Source: Corynebacterium pseudodiphtheriticum DSM 44287
GTDB lineage: Bacteria > Actinomycetota > Actinomycetes > Mycobacteriales > Mycobacteriaceae
Direction: 5' to 3'
DNA length: 64,000 bases
NCBI RefSeq assembly: GCF_000688415.1
Contig: NZ_JIAH01000008.1
Coordinates: 124,001 to 188,000, forward strand
The position numbers were made by a program, and so were the translations under genes. Below are positions 1-9,061 of the stretch, in pieces. Every line of letters starts with the position of its first letter. Positions within the stretch are counted from its first letter, which is position 1. The notes below the pieces were generated by a model. The model saw only the letters and a list, made by a program, of their open reading frames with translations. It searched no databases and was not told the origin of the DNA.

Positions 1-269
1 GGGATGCACGGAAAGCCGGCGCTACGGTATTGCTGCTGGATGATCGGAGTGAACGCGATTCCAGCATGGTCGGCCGTAAATCCGATGGCCGAGATGTCGG
101 CGCCGCGCTGGAACGGCTTGTGCCTTTGGTGCTGGAGCGTCTGAACTTCGCGGGACCAGACAAAGTAACCATCCGTATTTTGCCGCCTGGGCGCAAATAT
201 TTCGCCACGATCACCACCGACAGTACTGGGATTACCCGGGTGCCATTCCCGGAGGTCTACGACGGCTGA
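1..269 (+). CDS. C-terminal fragment of an unidentified protein (5' end outside window)
   Basis: An open frame runs in from the left edge and stops at 267-269, giving about 88 residues of a carboxy terminus. A TTG at 30 could serve as a start, but the frame is already open before it, so I read this as the end of a longer gene. The visible part has an LLLDDR stretch, then an amphipathic region with paired leucines, then an alternating beta-like end (KVTIRILPPG). I do not recognise the family. It converges on the response regulator, so it could be the end of a sensor protein, but no ATPase motif is visible to support that. Confidence 0.5.
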   Translation, partial: DARKAGATVLLLDDRSERDSSMVGRKSDGRDVGAALERLVPLVLERLNFAGPDKVTIRILPPGRKYFATITTDSTGITRVPFPEVYDG

Positions 270-335
270 AAACCTGCTAGGCCCCCGCGATCCTGGCTCT
301 CGGCGGTTAGATTACGAAGCACCCAAATGCGAGTG

Positions 336-1007
336 TTAGTGCGGGTCAGTCGGCCCGGGTAAGAATCCATCTTCTTGGGCACGCTGGTATAAATCCAGCT
401 TCGTAAAGGTATCGCGTCCGACGCTCGAGTACTTCTGCCGAACGCGGTTTAAATAATCGTTAACCGTGTCTTGTTTCAAACCAGTCAAACGAGCAACTCG
501 CTTCGCTGGCTCACCCGAAGCATATAATTCCAAGACTTCGCGCTGTCTATCGGAAAGGTCCACGGATTCAAGTAAAGGATCGCTATCCATCGCAGCGGCC
601 ATTTCCGTAGAGATCGTCGGGCACCCACCCAGAGTGCGACGAATAGCGGCCACAATTTCTTCCGATGGTTGTGTTTTGCTCAATACTTCCGCGACGCTGG
701 TACTGAGTACTTGCCGCAGCAAATATGGGCTTTCCAAGGACGAGACCACAACGATATGCGGGGTGAGCTCTTCGATCTTTTCCACATTTTCTACCGGTCG
801 ACTGTCATCCGATAAGCGAAGATCAAGCAGAACTAAGTCGACTTTCTTCTTTTTACCTAAGACACTGAGAAGTTGCGGCACGCTGGGTGCGCTGGCGATA
901 ACGGTGAAATCCGAATAACTACTAAGCATGGCCTCTAGGCCTTGCCGGGTGAGTTCGTGGTCTTCCACAATCGCTAAACGATAGGTCTTGGAACTAGAAG
1001 GTGTCAT
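336..1007 (-). CDS. NarL/LuxR-type response regulator
   Basis: A 223-residue two-domain regulator. The receiver domain (about residues 10-125) carries the acidic pair VEDHE and the expected phospho-acceptor aspartate in LVLLDLRL. The C-terminal part (about 150-210) is a LuxR-type helix-turn-helix with LSDRQREVLELYASG and a recognition segment with KQDTVNDYLNRVRQKY. Such proteins bind DNA as phosphorylated dimers. No histidine kinase is visible beside it; the preceding partial gene points the other way. The gene is not tightly linked to clpP2, since a 335-bp gap with the clpP2 terminator intervenes. Target genes cannot be inferred. Confidence 0.9.
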   Translation of the reverse strand: MTPSSSKTYRLAIVEDHELTRQGLEAMLSSYSDFTVIASAPSVPQLLSVLGKKKKVDLVLLDLRLSDDSRPVENVEKIEELTPHIVVVSSLESPYLLRQVLSTSVAEVLSKTQPSEEIVAAIRRTLGGCPTISTEMAAAMDSDPLLESVDLSDRQREVLELYASGEPAKRVARLTGLKQDTVNDYLNRVRQKYSSVGRDTFTKLDLYQRAQEDGFLPGPTDPH

Positions 1008-1342
1008 ACCTGTTGCCCTGTGCCTTTGTGTGGTCGTTTCTCTAAGTGTGTATTAGGCGGATCATCGTGTCCGGTTTTTGGTTCACGGAAACCGGCGCTG
1101 GTGAAATGATTGCCCCCAACAGAGTTTAGAGGTGCTCACAGCAATCTACGAGTACGACTGACACCACAGCTACCCCCATTTTTTGGGTGTAACACCCATG
1201 GGTTGTCTCAGGTGAGTAATACAGGCAAAGATCTACTACCCCAAAAGCGTGTTGGCCAAAATGCAGCAGCACCCTCCCGTCGAGAAACGATCGGAAGGGT
1301 GCTGTCGTGCAGGTACAGCCGAAATTGAATGATCGGCAGATT
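1008..1342. other. Intergenic gap between response regulator and clpP2
   Basis: This 335-bp gap holds the presumed promoter of the response regulator at its left end and the clpP2 terminator at its right end. A small perfect palindrome TGGGTG-TAA-CACCCA lies at 1184-1198 and could be an operator. The short frames here have no ribosome-binding site and I do not call them genes. Confidence 0.4.
1268..1303 (-). terminator. Terminator of the clpP1-clpP2 operon
   Basis: AGCACCCT at 1268-1275 pairs with AGGGTGCT at 1296-1303, 40 bp after the clpP2 stop. Reading the minus strand, the stem is followed within a few bases by a short T run (CATTTTGG). Confidence 0.6.
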
Positions 1343-1972
1343 TTAGTCGTGATTAGCCTTGCGGTAATCAAAGACACGATCGATAATTCCGTATTCCACG
1401 GCGTCTTCCGCGGTCAGAATCTTGTCACGGTCAGTATCAATGCGGATCTGTTCTGCGCTCCGGCCGGTGTGCTCTGCCAAAGTACGCTCCATCAAAGTAC
1501 GCATACGCTCAATTTCGGCAGCCTGAATCTCCAAGTCAGAGACCTGTCCTTGCGTGCCCTGCGTAGCAGGCTGGTGAATCAGTACACGAGAGTTCGGCAA
1601 CGCCGCGCGCTTGCCTGGTGCGCCCGCAGCCAGCAGCAATGCCGCCGCAGAAGCAGCCTGACCCAAGCACACCGTCTGCACATCACAGCGGACAAAACGC
1701 ATGGTGTCATAAATCGCCGTCATAGCCGTGAAAGAACCACCTGGCGAGTTGATGTACATCGTGATGTCACGGTCGGGGTCCTGAGACTCCAGAACCAACA
1801 ACTGCGCCATGATGTCGTTAGCTGCGGTGTCATCAACCTGGGACGCTAAGAAGATGATGCGCTCTTCAAACAGCTTGTTATACGGGTTAGTTTCCTTCGT
1901 GCCGTTCGCGGAATGCTCCAAGAACGACGGCAGCACGTACCGCGAAGTTGGCATCTGGGATTGGTTCAACAT
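1343..1972 (-). CDS. clpP2: ATP-dependent Clp protease proteolytic subunit 2
   Basis: A 209-residue ClpP-family serine peptidase. The catalytic serine is S108 in GQAASAAA, the histidine is H133 in LIHQP, and the acid lies in the TDRDKI segment; the oligomerisation motif NSPGGS is intact. In actinobacteria two different ClpP rings form one hetero-tetradecamer that works with ClpX or ClpC1 and is normally essential. It follows clpP1 with a 38-bp gap, so the two are co-transcribed. Either M1 or M7 could be the start. The order clpP1-clpP2 downstream of tig matches Corynebacterium glutamicum. Confidence 0.96.
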   Translation of the reverse strand: MLNQSQMPTSRYVLPSFLEHSANGTKETNPYNKLFEERIIFLASQVDDTAANDIMAQLLVLESQDPDRDITMYINSPGGSFTAMTAIYDTMRFVRCDVQTVCLGQAASAAALLLAAGAPGKRAALPNSRVLIHQPATQGTQGQVSDLEIQAAEIERMRTLMERTLAEHTGRSAEQIRIDTDRDKILTAEDAVEYGIIDRVFDYRKANHD

Positions 1973-2010
1973 GAAAGTAGTTCTCCTCTTACCTGGTTCG
2001 TGGTTCGTGC

Positions 2011-2613
2011 TTAGTTAGTAACAGTGCCGCCCTGAGCAGCAGAAATGACATGGTCCACCATGCCGTATTCCAAAGCCTGCTGTGCGGTGAACCAACGGTC
2101 ACGGTCGGAGTCCTTGGTGACCTGTTCAAAAGTCTGGCCAGTGTGCTCCGCAATCAGCTGTGCCATCTCACGCTTGGTCTGCGCGAATTGTTCTGCCTGA
2201 ATCGCGATATCAGCGGCGGTACCACCAACACCGGCGGATGGCTGGTGCATCATGATGCGCGCGTGTGGCAAAGCAAAGCGCTTGCCCGGTGCACCGGCAG
2301 TGAGCAAGAACTGCCCCATGGAAGCTGCCAGCCCCATGCCGTACGTACGCACGTCACACGGCGAATACTTCATGGTGTCGTAAATAGCCATGCCTGCGGT
2401 TACGGAACCGCCTGGGGAGTTGATGTAAAGAGAAATATCGCGGTTTGGATCCTCCGCGGAAAGCAACAAAATCTGTGCGCACAGCTTGTTGGCGATTTCA
2501 TCGTCCACCTGGGTACCCAGGAAGATAATGCGTTCACGCAACAAGCGCTCGTAGACAGAGTCGCCCAGGTTCATGCCCGTCGAACCTGCCTCGCTCGTAA
2601 TTTTGTCAGACAT
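2011..2613 (-). CDS. clpP1: ATP-dependent Clp protease proteolytic subunit 1
   Basis: A 200-residue ClpP with S98 in GLAASMGQ, H123 in MMHQP and the DRDRWF segment holding the acidic residue. I start it at ATG 2613 (MSDKI), with AGGAG about twelve bases upstream; the in-frame TTG at 2625 directly abuts that AGGAG and cannot be used. It heads the clpP1-clpP2 operon. A near-perfect ClgR-type operator lies about 80 bp upstream, so the operon should be induced under protein stress as in C. glutamicum. Confidence 0.96.
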   Translation of the reverse strand: MSDKITSEAGSTGMNLGDSVYERLLRERIIFLGTQVDDEIANKLCAQILLLSAEDPNRDISLYINSPGGSVTAGMAIYDTMKYSPCDVRTYGMGLAASMGQFLLTAGAPGKRFALPHARIMMHQPSAGVGGTAADIAIQAEQFAQTKREMAQLIAEHTGQTFEQVTKDSDRDRWFTAQQALEYGMVDHVISAAQGGTVTN

Positions 2614-2691
2614 TAGTGTTTCCAACTCCTGTTAGTCGTCGTACTCAATGACACCAGCGTACTCGCCGTCCGTAGGCCCGTCAGCTGTGTT

Positions 2692-2702
2692 CGCTGTCAG
2701 CG
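2692..2702 (-). promoter_or_regulatory. ClgR-type operator upstream of clpP1
   Basis: On the minus strand the sequence CGCTGACAGCG fits the ClgR core CGCYNANRGCG known from Corynebacterium. The flanks (TAAA before, AAC after) also fit the extended consensus. It lies about 80 bp upstream of the clpP1 start, where an activator of clpP would bind. The assignment rests on the consensus as I remember it. Confidence 0.7.
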
Positions 2703-2727
2703 TTTACATGCACCGCACCTACGCAAA

Positions 2728-2766
2728 ACCCGCCAAGCTCAGCTACGTTAGCCAAACCCGGCGGGT
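2728..2766 (-). terminator. Terminator of tig
   Basis: ACCCGCC (2728-2734) pairs with GGCGGGT (2760-2766). Reading the minus strand, the stem is followed by TTTTGCG. It lies 45 bp past the tig stop and just upstream of the clpP1 promoter region, separating the two units. Confidence 0.55.
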
Positions 2767-2811
2767 GTGGTTTTTCGAAGCATCATATGCTCCGAAAGTC
2801 ACCGAGAGAGA

Positions 2812-4200
2812 TTACTTCTCCTCGGAATTTTCCTGTGTCGCTGCAGCGTTGTCGGCAGCTTCGGCACCTTCAGCGTTTTCTTCTTCACCGAAGTAGTCCT
2901 TTGGATCAACAGCATTGCCGTCGGTATCTTCTACCTGGACATTGCAGATAGCCATCGCCAGTGCCTTGCCACGACGAACATCAGCGAACAAGTTTGGCAG
3001 CTGGTTAGCCTGCTGCAACTGCTGCATAAATTGTCCTGGCTCCATGCCGTAGGAACGAGCGGTGAACATGATGTGCTCGGTGAGTTCTTCCTGGGAAACC
3101 TCCGGCTGCTCCTGCTCGGCAACCGCATCCAAGAACAACTGGGTACGTACAGAATCCTCGGCAGATTCCCGCGCTTCCTTGTCGAACTGCTCGCGGGAAG
3201 TTCCCTGTGCTTCCAAAAGCTGAGCCAGAGCCTTCTCGTCGCCACCAACCTGGCCAAGTACCTGGTGGTACTGGTTGTGCACCTGGTCGTCGACCACGGT
3301 CTTTGGAAGCTCGAATTCGACCTTTTCCAGAGCTGCCTTCAGCACCTCGTCGCGGATTTCTGCAGCCTGCTGGGCCTTCACGGATTCTTCAGCCTGCGTG
3401 CGGATAGCTTCACGCAACTCATCGGCAGTATCGAATTCCGAAGCCATCTGTGCAAAGTCATCGTCGAACTCAGGCAGCTTACGTTCCTGGGTCTTCTGTA
3501 CGTGCACGGAAACTTCTGCTTCCTCGCCAGCATGCTCACCGGTCTGCAGCTTCGCGGTGAAGGTGTTGTCTTCGCCGGTCTTCATTCCACGCAAAGCGGT
3601 GTCCAATCCCTTGACCAGGTTTCCAGAACCGATCTGGTAGGACATGGACTCAACCTTAGCGTCTTCAATTTCTTCACCATCGATCTCTGCAGACAAGTCA
3701 ATGACTGCAAAGTCGTTGGTCTTCAGCTGACGCTTGGTTTCCTTCAATTCGCCGAAACGATCACGCAGCTGATCGATCTGCTCATCAGTAGCCTCATCCA
3801 CGGACTTCAGCGGAGCAACGGAGACCTTGAACTTGGAGAAGTCTGGAACCTCAATATCTGGCTGAACATCAACTTCAGCAGTGAATTCTACGAATTCATT
3901 GTCCTCAATCTGCTTGATATCAACCTCAGGCTGACCGATTGGGTTGATGTCATTTTCCTTCATGGCCTGTTCATATTTAACCGGCAGCATGTCATTGACG
4001 ACCTGCTCCAAAACAGGGCCACGGCCAAAACGCGCGTCGATCAGCTGACGAGGCGCTTTACCTTTACGGAAACCTGGGATAGACACCTGCTGCGCAATGG
4101 CCTTATAGGCTGCATCGATTTCCTTGTCGAGCTCAGAGAATGGGACATTCACGGTGAGCTTCACGCGGGTATCGCTCAGCTTGTCGACGGTTGTCTTCAC
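2812..4200 (-). CDS. tig: Trigger factor (ribosome-associated chaperone)
   Basis: A 462-residue protein with all three trigger-factor regions. The N-terminal domain (1-140) has the ribosome-docking signature GFRKGKAP near residue 44. The middle is an FKBP-type prolyl isomerase domain (about 150-245). The rest is a helical chaperone arm ending in a long acidic tail rich in Glu and Ala, which is typical of actinobacterial members. The start is GTG at 4200 with AGGAGAG six bases upstream. It binds nascent chains at the ribosome exit. The clpP pair lies directly downstream, as in other bacteria. Confidence 0.97.
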   Translation of the reverse strand: MKTTVDKLSDTRVKLTVNVPFSELDKEIDAAYKAIAQQVSIPGFRKGKAPRQLIDARFGRGPVLEQVVNDMLPVKYEQAMKENDINPIGQPEVDIKQIEDNEFVEFTAEVDVQPDIEVPDFSKFKVSVAPLKSVDEATDEQIDQLRDRFGELKETKRQLKTNDFAVIDLSAEIDGEEIEDAKVESMSYQIGSGNLVKGLDTALRGMKTGEDNTFTAKLQTGEHAGEEAEVSVHVQKTQERKLPEFDDDFAQMASEFDTADELREAIRTQAEESVKAQQAAEIRDEVLKAALEKVEFELPKTVVDDQVHNQYHQVLGQVGGDEKALAQLLEAQGTSREQFDKEARESAEDSVRTQLFLDAVAEQEQPEVSQEELTEHIMFTARSYGMEPGQFMQQLQQANQLPNLFADVRRGKALAMAICNVQVEDTDGNAVDPKDYFGEEENAEGAEAADNAAATQENSEEK

Positions 4201-4292
4201 GAGTAACTCTCCTGGTTTCTCATCGAGGGATAGTGCTAGTAATTATTTTATTAAACAGAGGCCCAAAGCACTCACAGCCTGGACCCCATTTG

Positions 4293-4366
4293 TCGGGGCG
4301 ACAGGATTTGAACCTGCGACCTTCTACTCCCGAAGCAGATGCGCTACCAAGCTGCGCTACGCCCCG
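4293..4366 (-). tRNA. tRNA-Pro (CGG)
   Basis: A cloverleaf on the minus strand with acceptor CGGGGCG/CGCCCCG, discriminator A and anticodon loop TTCGGGA, giving anticodon CGG. It lies upstream of tig on the same strand. The 3' CCA is not encoded. Confidence 0.95.
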
Positions 4367-4516
4367 TGACCACTCACGTGCACCAAGTGCACATGAACAC
4401 GCCCACAAAGTCTACCCGCCTTATTTTCGTCCCGCACAGCCGGGGTCGCCTATCCCATAGCCAGCAGGAGCCTTGGCGGGTTTTTGTTATGCAGAACACA
4501 CGCTAGAGTGTTATTT

Positions 4517-6826
4517 ATGACACAATTCGCGAGCGTTTCCTTGGCTTCCTCTGCAATCAACACCACGCCTAGTGCCATACCTGGTTCCCCCAACGACAAC
4601 TATTCGCGACTACTCGCTCCGATCACCGTCGGCAAGAAGCGTTTCCGTAATCGCGCAATTATGGGGTCAATGCACACCGGCCTCGAAGACGACCCAGCGA
4701 ATGCACCGAAATTAGCTGCGTATTTCGCCGAACGCGCACAAGGCGGCGCAGCAGCTGTGGTCACTGGCGGCTATTCCCCAAACCAGCTGGGAGTACTAAG
4801 CCCGTATGCACAACCATTCAATAATCACGAAATGGTGCAAGCACACAAGCAAGTCACCGCCGCCGTGCACGAACACGGCAGCCTGGCGTTTCTACAGCTA
4901 CTGCACGCTGGCCGCTACGCCTTCCATATGGAATCAGTCAGCGCCAGTGCCACCCAGGCGCCGATCAGCCCTTTTCCGTCTCGTGCGCTTTCTGACGAAG
5001 AAGTTGCCCAGACCGTCCAAGATTTCGCGAATGCCGCCAAACTCGCCGCACAGGCCGGTTACGACGGCGTACAGATTATGGGTTCAGAAGGCTATTTGAT
5101 TAACCAATTCCTCTCTTCACGCACCAACCAACGCGACGACCGCTGGGGCCAGCAACGCAGCCTTTTCGCCTTGGAAGTAGCACGGGCAGTGCGGAAAGCC
5201 GTGCCCGCAGATTTCCTGGTTGATTTCCGCATGAGCATGCTGGAATTGGTCGAAGAAGGCCAAACCCAAACCGAAATTCTAGAACTCGCACGTGGTTTGG
5301 AAGAAGCAGGCGTCGACATGCTCAGCACCGGTATCGGCTGGCATGAAGCTCAAGTGCCGACGGTCATTACCAGCGTGCCCCGCGCAGCCTTCAGCTGGGC
5401 CACCGCGCTAGTCAAAAAGCACGTCAATATTCCGGTGATCTCATCCAACCGCATCAACACGCCAGAAGTCGCCGAACAAGTATTGGCCGGAACCTGGGAC
5501 GATACCGGCGTGGAAACCGATTTCGTCTCGATGGCCCGGCCGTGGCTGGCGGATCCAGAATTCATCAACCGCGTGCAAGCTGGCCACGCAAACCAGATCA
5601 ACCACTGCATTGCGTGTAACCAGTCCTGCCTGGACCATGTTTTTGAAAACAAACGCGCAACCTGTTTAGTTAACCCTCGCGCGGGCTACGAAACTCAACT
5701 GACCTTGCAGCCGATCAACGGTGGACACGTTGGTGCTGGCGAGCCTGCCGGTAAGGCGTACCCGGAAAAGGCTGCCCCGAAAGCAGCGGTCATCGGCGGC
5801 GGTGTCGCTGGCCTATTTGGTGCTGAAGCTTTGGCGAAACGCGGCTATTCCGTCGAGGTATTTGAGGCTGCCGATACCGTCGGTGGGCAATTCCGCTTGG
5901 CTATGCAAATCCCAGGCAAAGAAGAGTTCCACTATTCCCTGCAGTCAGTACTTGCCCGTTTGGATGCACAGAATGTAAAAATCACCGCCTCTACCCCAAT
6001 GACCGCGCATGAAGCTTTCGCTGCAGGCTTCGACGAGGTAGTGATCGCCACTGGCGTGCGCCCGCGCATACCGGAGATTCCGGGCATCGAACAGGCCATG
6101 GCCGGCGAGTTCGACGTCGACGTCATCACCTACGCGGAATTGTTGTCCGGCGCCAAACAGGCAGGCAACAAGGTGGCAATTGCTGGTGCAGGTGGTATCG
6201 GTTTCGATGTTGCAGAGTATTTGGTGGAAGCTCCAACGTCCGCAGATATCACAGCCGAGCCCACACCAGCGACCATCAACGAATGGGAATCTGCCTGGGG
6301 TGTAAGCCGCCGTGCAGATCTACCTGGCAATCTGGAACGCCCGCACCCGCCACGGGCGCAACGTGAGATCACGATGTTGCAACGCAAACCTTCCCCGCAG
6401 GGGCTGGGCCTCAACCGCACCACCGGTTGGGTGCACCGTATTTCCGTGGCCGCGGCCGGAGTAAAACAGGTCAGTGGTGTTGCCTATATGAAGATCGACA
6501 ACGACGGGCTGCACCTGAACGTGCCAGTCAGCGACGCCGTCAAGACCAGCAAGGCTATCCGGAAGGCACAGAAGGCGGGAGATAAAGCTAAGGTCGCCGA
6601 GCTGGAAGACGACCTGAAAAATAACCGCACCGACACCGTGCTGGACGTCGACACGATCGTATTGTGCACCGGCCAAGAGTCAGTCGTCGAAGCAGACTTC
6701 GAGAGCTTAACCGAGGACCAGCGCTCCCGCGTGCACGTCATTGGTGGCGCGGATGTTGCCGCTGAGCTAGACGCGGCACGGGCTATCCGCCAGGCCGTCG
6801 AACTCGCGGCCGAACTGAAACGCTAA
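4517..6826 (+). CDS. NADH:flavin oxidoreductase / 2,4-dienoyl-CoA reductase-type enzyme
   Basis: A 769-residue protein (ATG at 4517) built like FadH-type reductases. Residues about 35-385 form an Old Yellow Enzyme barrel that binds FMN. A cysteine cluster CIACNQSC followed by a fourth Cys (RATCLVNP) would hold a [4Fe-4S] centre. The C-terminal half has an FAD/NAD(P)H module with VIGGGVAGLFGAEAL and a second nucleotide fold VAIAGAGGIGFDVAEY. Family members reduce dienoyl-CoA or related enones using NAD(P)H. An insertion near residue 680 rich in Lys (IRKAQKAGDKAKVAEL) is unusual. The substrate here is not known. Confidence 0.88.
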   Translation: MTQFASVSLASSAINTTPSAIPGSPNDNYSRLLAPITVGKKRFRNRAIMGSMHTGLEDDPANAPKLAAYFAERAQGGAAAVVTGGYSPNQLGVLSPYAQPFNNHEMVQAHKQVTAAVHEHGSLAFLQLLHAGRYAFHMESVSASATQAPISPFPSRALSDEEVAQTVQDFANAAKLAAQAGYDGVQIMGSEGYLINQFLSSRTNQRDDRWGQQRSLFALEVARAVRKAVPADFLVDFRMSMLELVEEGQTQTEILELARGLEEAGVDMLSTGIGWHEAQVPTVITSVPRAAFSWATALVKKHVNIPVISSNRINTPEVAEQVLAGTWDDTGVETDFVSMARPWLADPEFINRVQAGHANQINHCIACNQSCLDHVFENKRATCLVNPRAGYETQLTLQPINGGHVGAGEPAGKAYPEKAAPKAAVIGGGVAGLFGAEALAKRGYSVEVFEAADTVGGQFRLAMQIPGKEEFHYSLQSVLARLDAQNVKITASTPMTAHEAFAAGFDEVVIATGVRPRIPEIPGIEQAMAGEFDVDVITYAELLSGAKQAGNKVAIAGAGGIGFDVAEYLVEAPTSADITAEPTPATINEWESAWGVSRRADLPGNLERPHPPRAQREITMLQRKPSPQGLGLNRTTGWVHRISVAAAGVKQVSGVAYMKIDNDGLHLNVPVSDAVKTSKAIRKAQKAGDKAKVAELEDDLKNNRTDTVLDVDTIVLCTGQESVVEADFESLTEDQRSRVHVIGGADVAAELDAARAIRQAVELAAELKR

Positions 6827-6837
6827 ATAGTATGCGC

Positions 6838-8583
6838 TTACGGACGCGGAATGTTGCGCAGGTTAGAGCGCGCCATCGACAGCATCTTGCCCACGCCACC
6901 GTCAAGCACAGTGCGGCCAGCTGCCAAGGCGAAGCCCTTGAGCTGATCAAATTCCAGTGTTGGTGGCATGGACAGCGCATTCGGGTCGGTGATGACGTCG
7001 ATCAGCACCGGACCGTCCATCTCCAGGGCCTCTTTTAGCTGCTGACGCGCCTTCTTCGGGTCCGTGATGCGCACGGAAGGAATGCCCAGGGCTTCGGCAG
7101 CACCGGCGTAATCAACGCCATCGTGGTCGGTACCGAATTCCGGCATGCCTTCGACCAGCATTTCTAGCTTCACCATGCCCAGCGAAGAGTTATTGAAGAC
7201 CACAGTTTTCACCGGCAGATTATTGCGACGTACGGTCAACAACTCACCCATCAACATTGCCAAGCCACCATCACCAGAGAAGCTGACCACCTGGCGGTTG
7301 CGGTCTGCTTGCTGCACGCCAATGGCTTGCGGCAGCGCGTTGGCCATGGTGCCGTGCTTCCAGGAACCAATCACGCGGTTACGGCCGGTGGGGTTAATAT
7401 AGCGAGCCGCCCACACGTTGCACATTCCGGTATCGACGGTGACCACGGCGTCGTCGTCCAGCAGCTCATCGATCTGGTCGGCGAGGAACTCCGGGTGGAT
7501 CGGGGTGTGCTTCTCGACGTTTTTGGTGTATGCCTCCACCACTTGGCTCAACTCACGCTCGTGCTTTTTCAGCATGTCATCCAGGAACGAGCGGTCAGTC
7601 TTTTTCTTCGTCTTTTCCAGCAGCGCGTTGACGGTTGGTAGCACGTCGCCGCAGATAGCGTGGCTGAGTACCGCGCGGCGCCCCAGGTGCTCCGGGTTGT
7701 TGTCAACCTGCGCGATCACTACATCAGAGCCATCTGGCAGGAAGTCCACGTATGGAAAGTCCGTGCCCAGCATCAGCAGCAGATCCGCATCCTGGCAGGC
7801 ATCGTAGCAAGCGCCGTAGCCCAGCAGGCCGGACATGCCGACGTCGTAAGGGTTGTCATACTGAATAACTTCTTTGCCGCCCAACGCGTGGCCGATGGGG
7901 GCGTGCAGGTGGGCCGCTAGATCAATAATCTCGTCGTGCGCACCGGCAGAACCAGCACCGACGAACAGCGTGATCTTTTCTGCTTTATCAATGGCTGCAA
8001 CAAGCTTGTCGACGTCAGCAGCATCCGGAATCATCTGCCCTTTCTTGCGGGCGATTACTCCACCGCTCACCGGTTCATCGACCTTCTCCGCCGCGATATT
8101 GCCGGGGATCACCAGCGTGGATACTTGTTTGTTGCCAATCGAATTCTGGATAGCGGTGTGCAGGATGCGCTGGCCTTGCTTCGCGGAATGCGCGACTTCG
8201 ATATAGCCGGAGCATTCCTTCAACACCTGCTGTGGGTGGGTTTCTTGGAAGAAGCCGGTGCCAATTTCTTCACTCGGGATGTGGGTGGCCAGTGCCAGGA
8301 CGCGGGCGCCGTTGCGGTGGGCGTCGTAAAGCCCCTGCACCAGGTGGGTATTTCCCGGCCCACAGGAGGCGGCGCACACGGCGAGTTCGCCAGTAACGAG
8401 GGATTCTGCGCCAGCGGCGAAAGCTGCGGATTCCTCGTTGTGGACATGGATCCATTCCATGTCCTTGTGGCGGCGAACGGCATCGACAATGGGGTTCAGG
8501 CTGTCACCGACGAGGCCGTAAATGTGGCGCACGCCTTGTTTGGCGAGGGTGTCGATAAGGAAATCTGCGTAGGTTTTCGACAT
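6838..8583 (-). CDS. pqo: Pyruvate:quinone oxidoreductase (pyruvate dehydrogenase, quinone)
   Basis: A 581-residue thiamine-diphosphate flavoenzyme of the PoxB family. It shows the N-terminal pyrimidine-binding domain with the catalytic glutamate in HNEESAAFAAG. A central FAD domain follows, then a C-terminal domain with the ThDP/Mg motif GDGGLAML...NNSSLG. It oxidises pyruvate to acetate and CO2 and passes electrons to the membrane quinone pool; the C-terminal tail usually mediates membrane binding. The start is ATG 8583. It converges on the reductase gene with only 11 bp between the stops. In C. glutamicum the homologue is Pqo (cg2891). Confidence 0.93.
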   Translation of the reverse strand: MSKTYADFLIDTLAKQGVRHIYGLVGDSLNPIVDAVRRHKDMEWIHVHNEESAAFAAGAESLVTGELAVCAASCGPGNTHLVQGLYDAHRNGARVLALATHIPSEEIGTGFFQETHPQQVLKECSGYIEVAHSAKQGQRILHTAIQNSIGNKQVSTLVIPGNIAAEKVDEPVSGGVIARKKGQMIPDAADVDKLVAAIDKAEKITLFVGAGSAGAHDEIIDLAAHLHAPIGHALGGKEVIQYDNPYDVGMSGLLGYGACYDACQDADLLLMLGTDFPYVDFLPDGSDVVIAQVDNNPEHLGRRAVLSHAICGDVLPTVNALLEKTKKKTDRSFLDDMLKKHERELSQVVEAYTKNVEKHTPIHPEFLADQIDELLDDDAVVTVDTGMCNVWAARYINPTGRNRVIGSWKHGTMANALPQAIGVQQADRNRQVVSFSGDGGLAMLMGELLTVRRNNLPVKTVVFNNSSLGMVKLEMLVEGMPEFGTDHDGVDYAGAAEALGIPSVRITDPKKARQQLKEALEMDGPVLIDVITDPNALSMPPTLEFDQLKGFALAAGRTVLDGGVGKMLSMARSNLRNIPRP

Positions 8584-8664
8584 GTAGTCAAAGCTCCTTG
8601 GAATGCACTGTTTATGAGCAATTGTTCAACAGCATTCCAGCCTACGCCGATTTGGTAGCAGAAA

Positions 8665-8758
8665 AATCCCGTGAGACTGATCTTACAACTGAGTGCTTAT
8701 ATCTCTACAGAGATTTTCTCAGTGCTACTAGGTTACTAGCGATCAGCCCCACGGGATT
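8665..8758 (-). ncRNA. Branched hairpin trailer of tRNA-Gly (terminator or small RNA)
   Basis: An 18-bp imperfect outer stem joins 8665-8682 to 8741-8758. Inside it are a second hairpin (ACTGAG/CTCAGT holding ATCTCT-AC-AGAGAT, 8688-8723) and a third (CTAG-GTTA-CTAG near 8728-8739), forming a three-way junction. On the minus strand it starts 6 bases after the tRNA-Gly gene and ends CACGGGATTTTT, like an intrinsic terminator. It lies upstream of pqo, also minus strand, so it could serve as pqo leader if transcription passes through. Confidence 0.5.
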
Positions 8759-8764
8759 ACGTGG

Positions 8765-8836
8765 AGGGAATGACGGGAATCGAACCCGCGTCTTCAGCTT
8801 GGAAGGCTGAGGTATTAGCCACTATACGACATTCCC
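8765..8836 (-). tRNA. tRNA-Gly (TCC)
   Basis: A 72-nt cloverleaf on the minus strand with acceptor GGGAATG/CATTCCC and discriminator T. The anticodon stem TCAGC/GCTGA closes the loop CTTCCAA, giving anticodon TCC. The trailer forms an unusual branched hairpin. Confidence 0.95.
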
Positions 8837-9061
8837 ACGCACCTTTGCGGTGCGTTCAATAGCCTACAACATAATCTCGATAGCGCCAAACTCCTCCTCT
8901 TTCCAGCAGTTATGCCCCATTAATCGCCTATTTAAATCGCTCAGCACCATAACCCCACTGGTGCAACCACATCATCACTGGCACCACCTCTGCGCAGACA
9001 CAACCACTGCCGCGCAGAATCGTTAGAATGGCGACAAAACATTTTGGGAGTGAGAGTAAGC

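Noticed and set aside
1110..1377. Short overlapping frames between the response regulator and clpP2
   Set aside because: They overlap each other and the clpP2 terminator, and have no ribosome-binding sites.
2767..4206. Long open frame (479 codons) on the plus strand opposite tig
   Set aside because: It lies entirely over the well-supported trigger factor gene, has no homology that I recognise, and reflects codon bias on the other strand.
8598..8810. 70-codon plus-strand frame between pqo and tRNA-Gly
   Set aside because: It runs through the branched hairpin and into the tRNA gene on the other strand.
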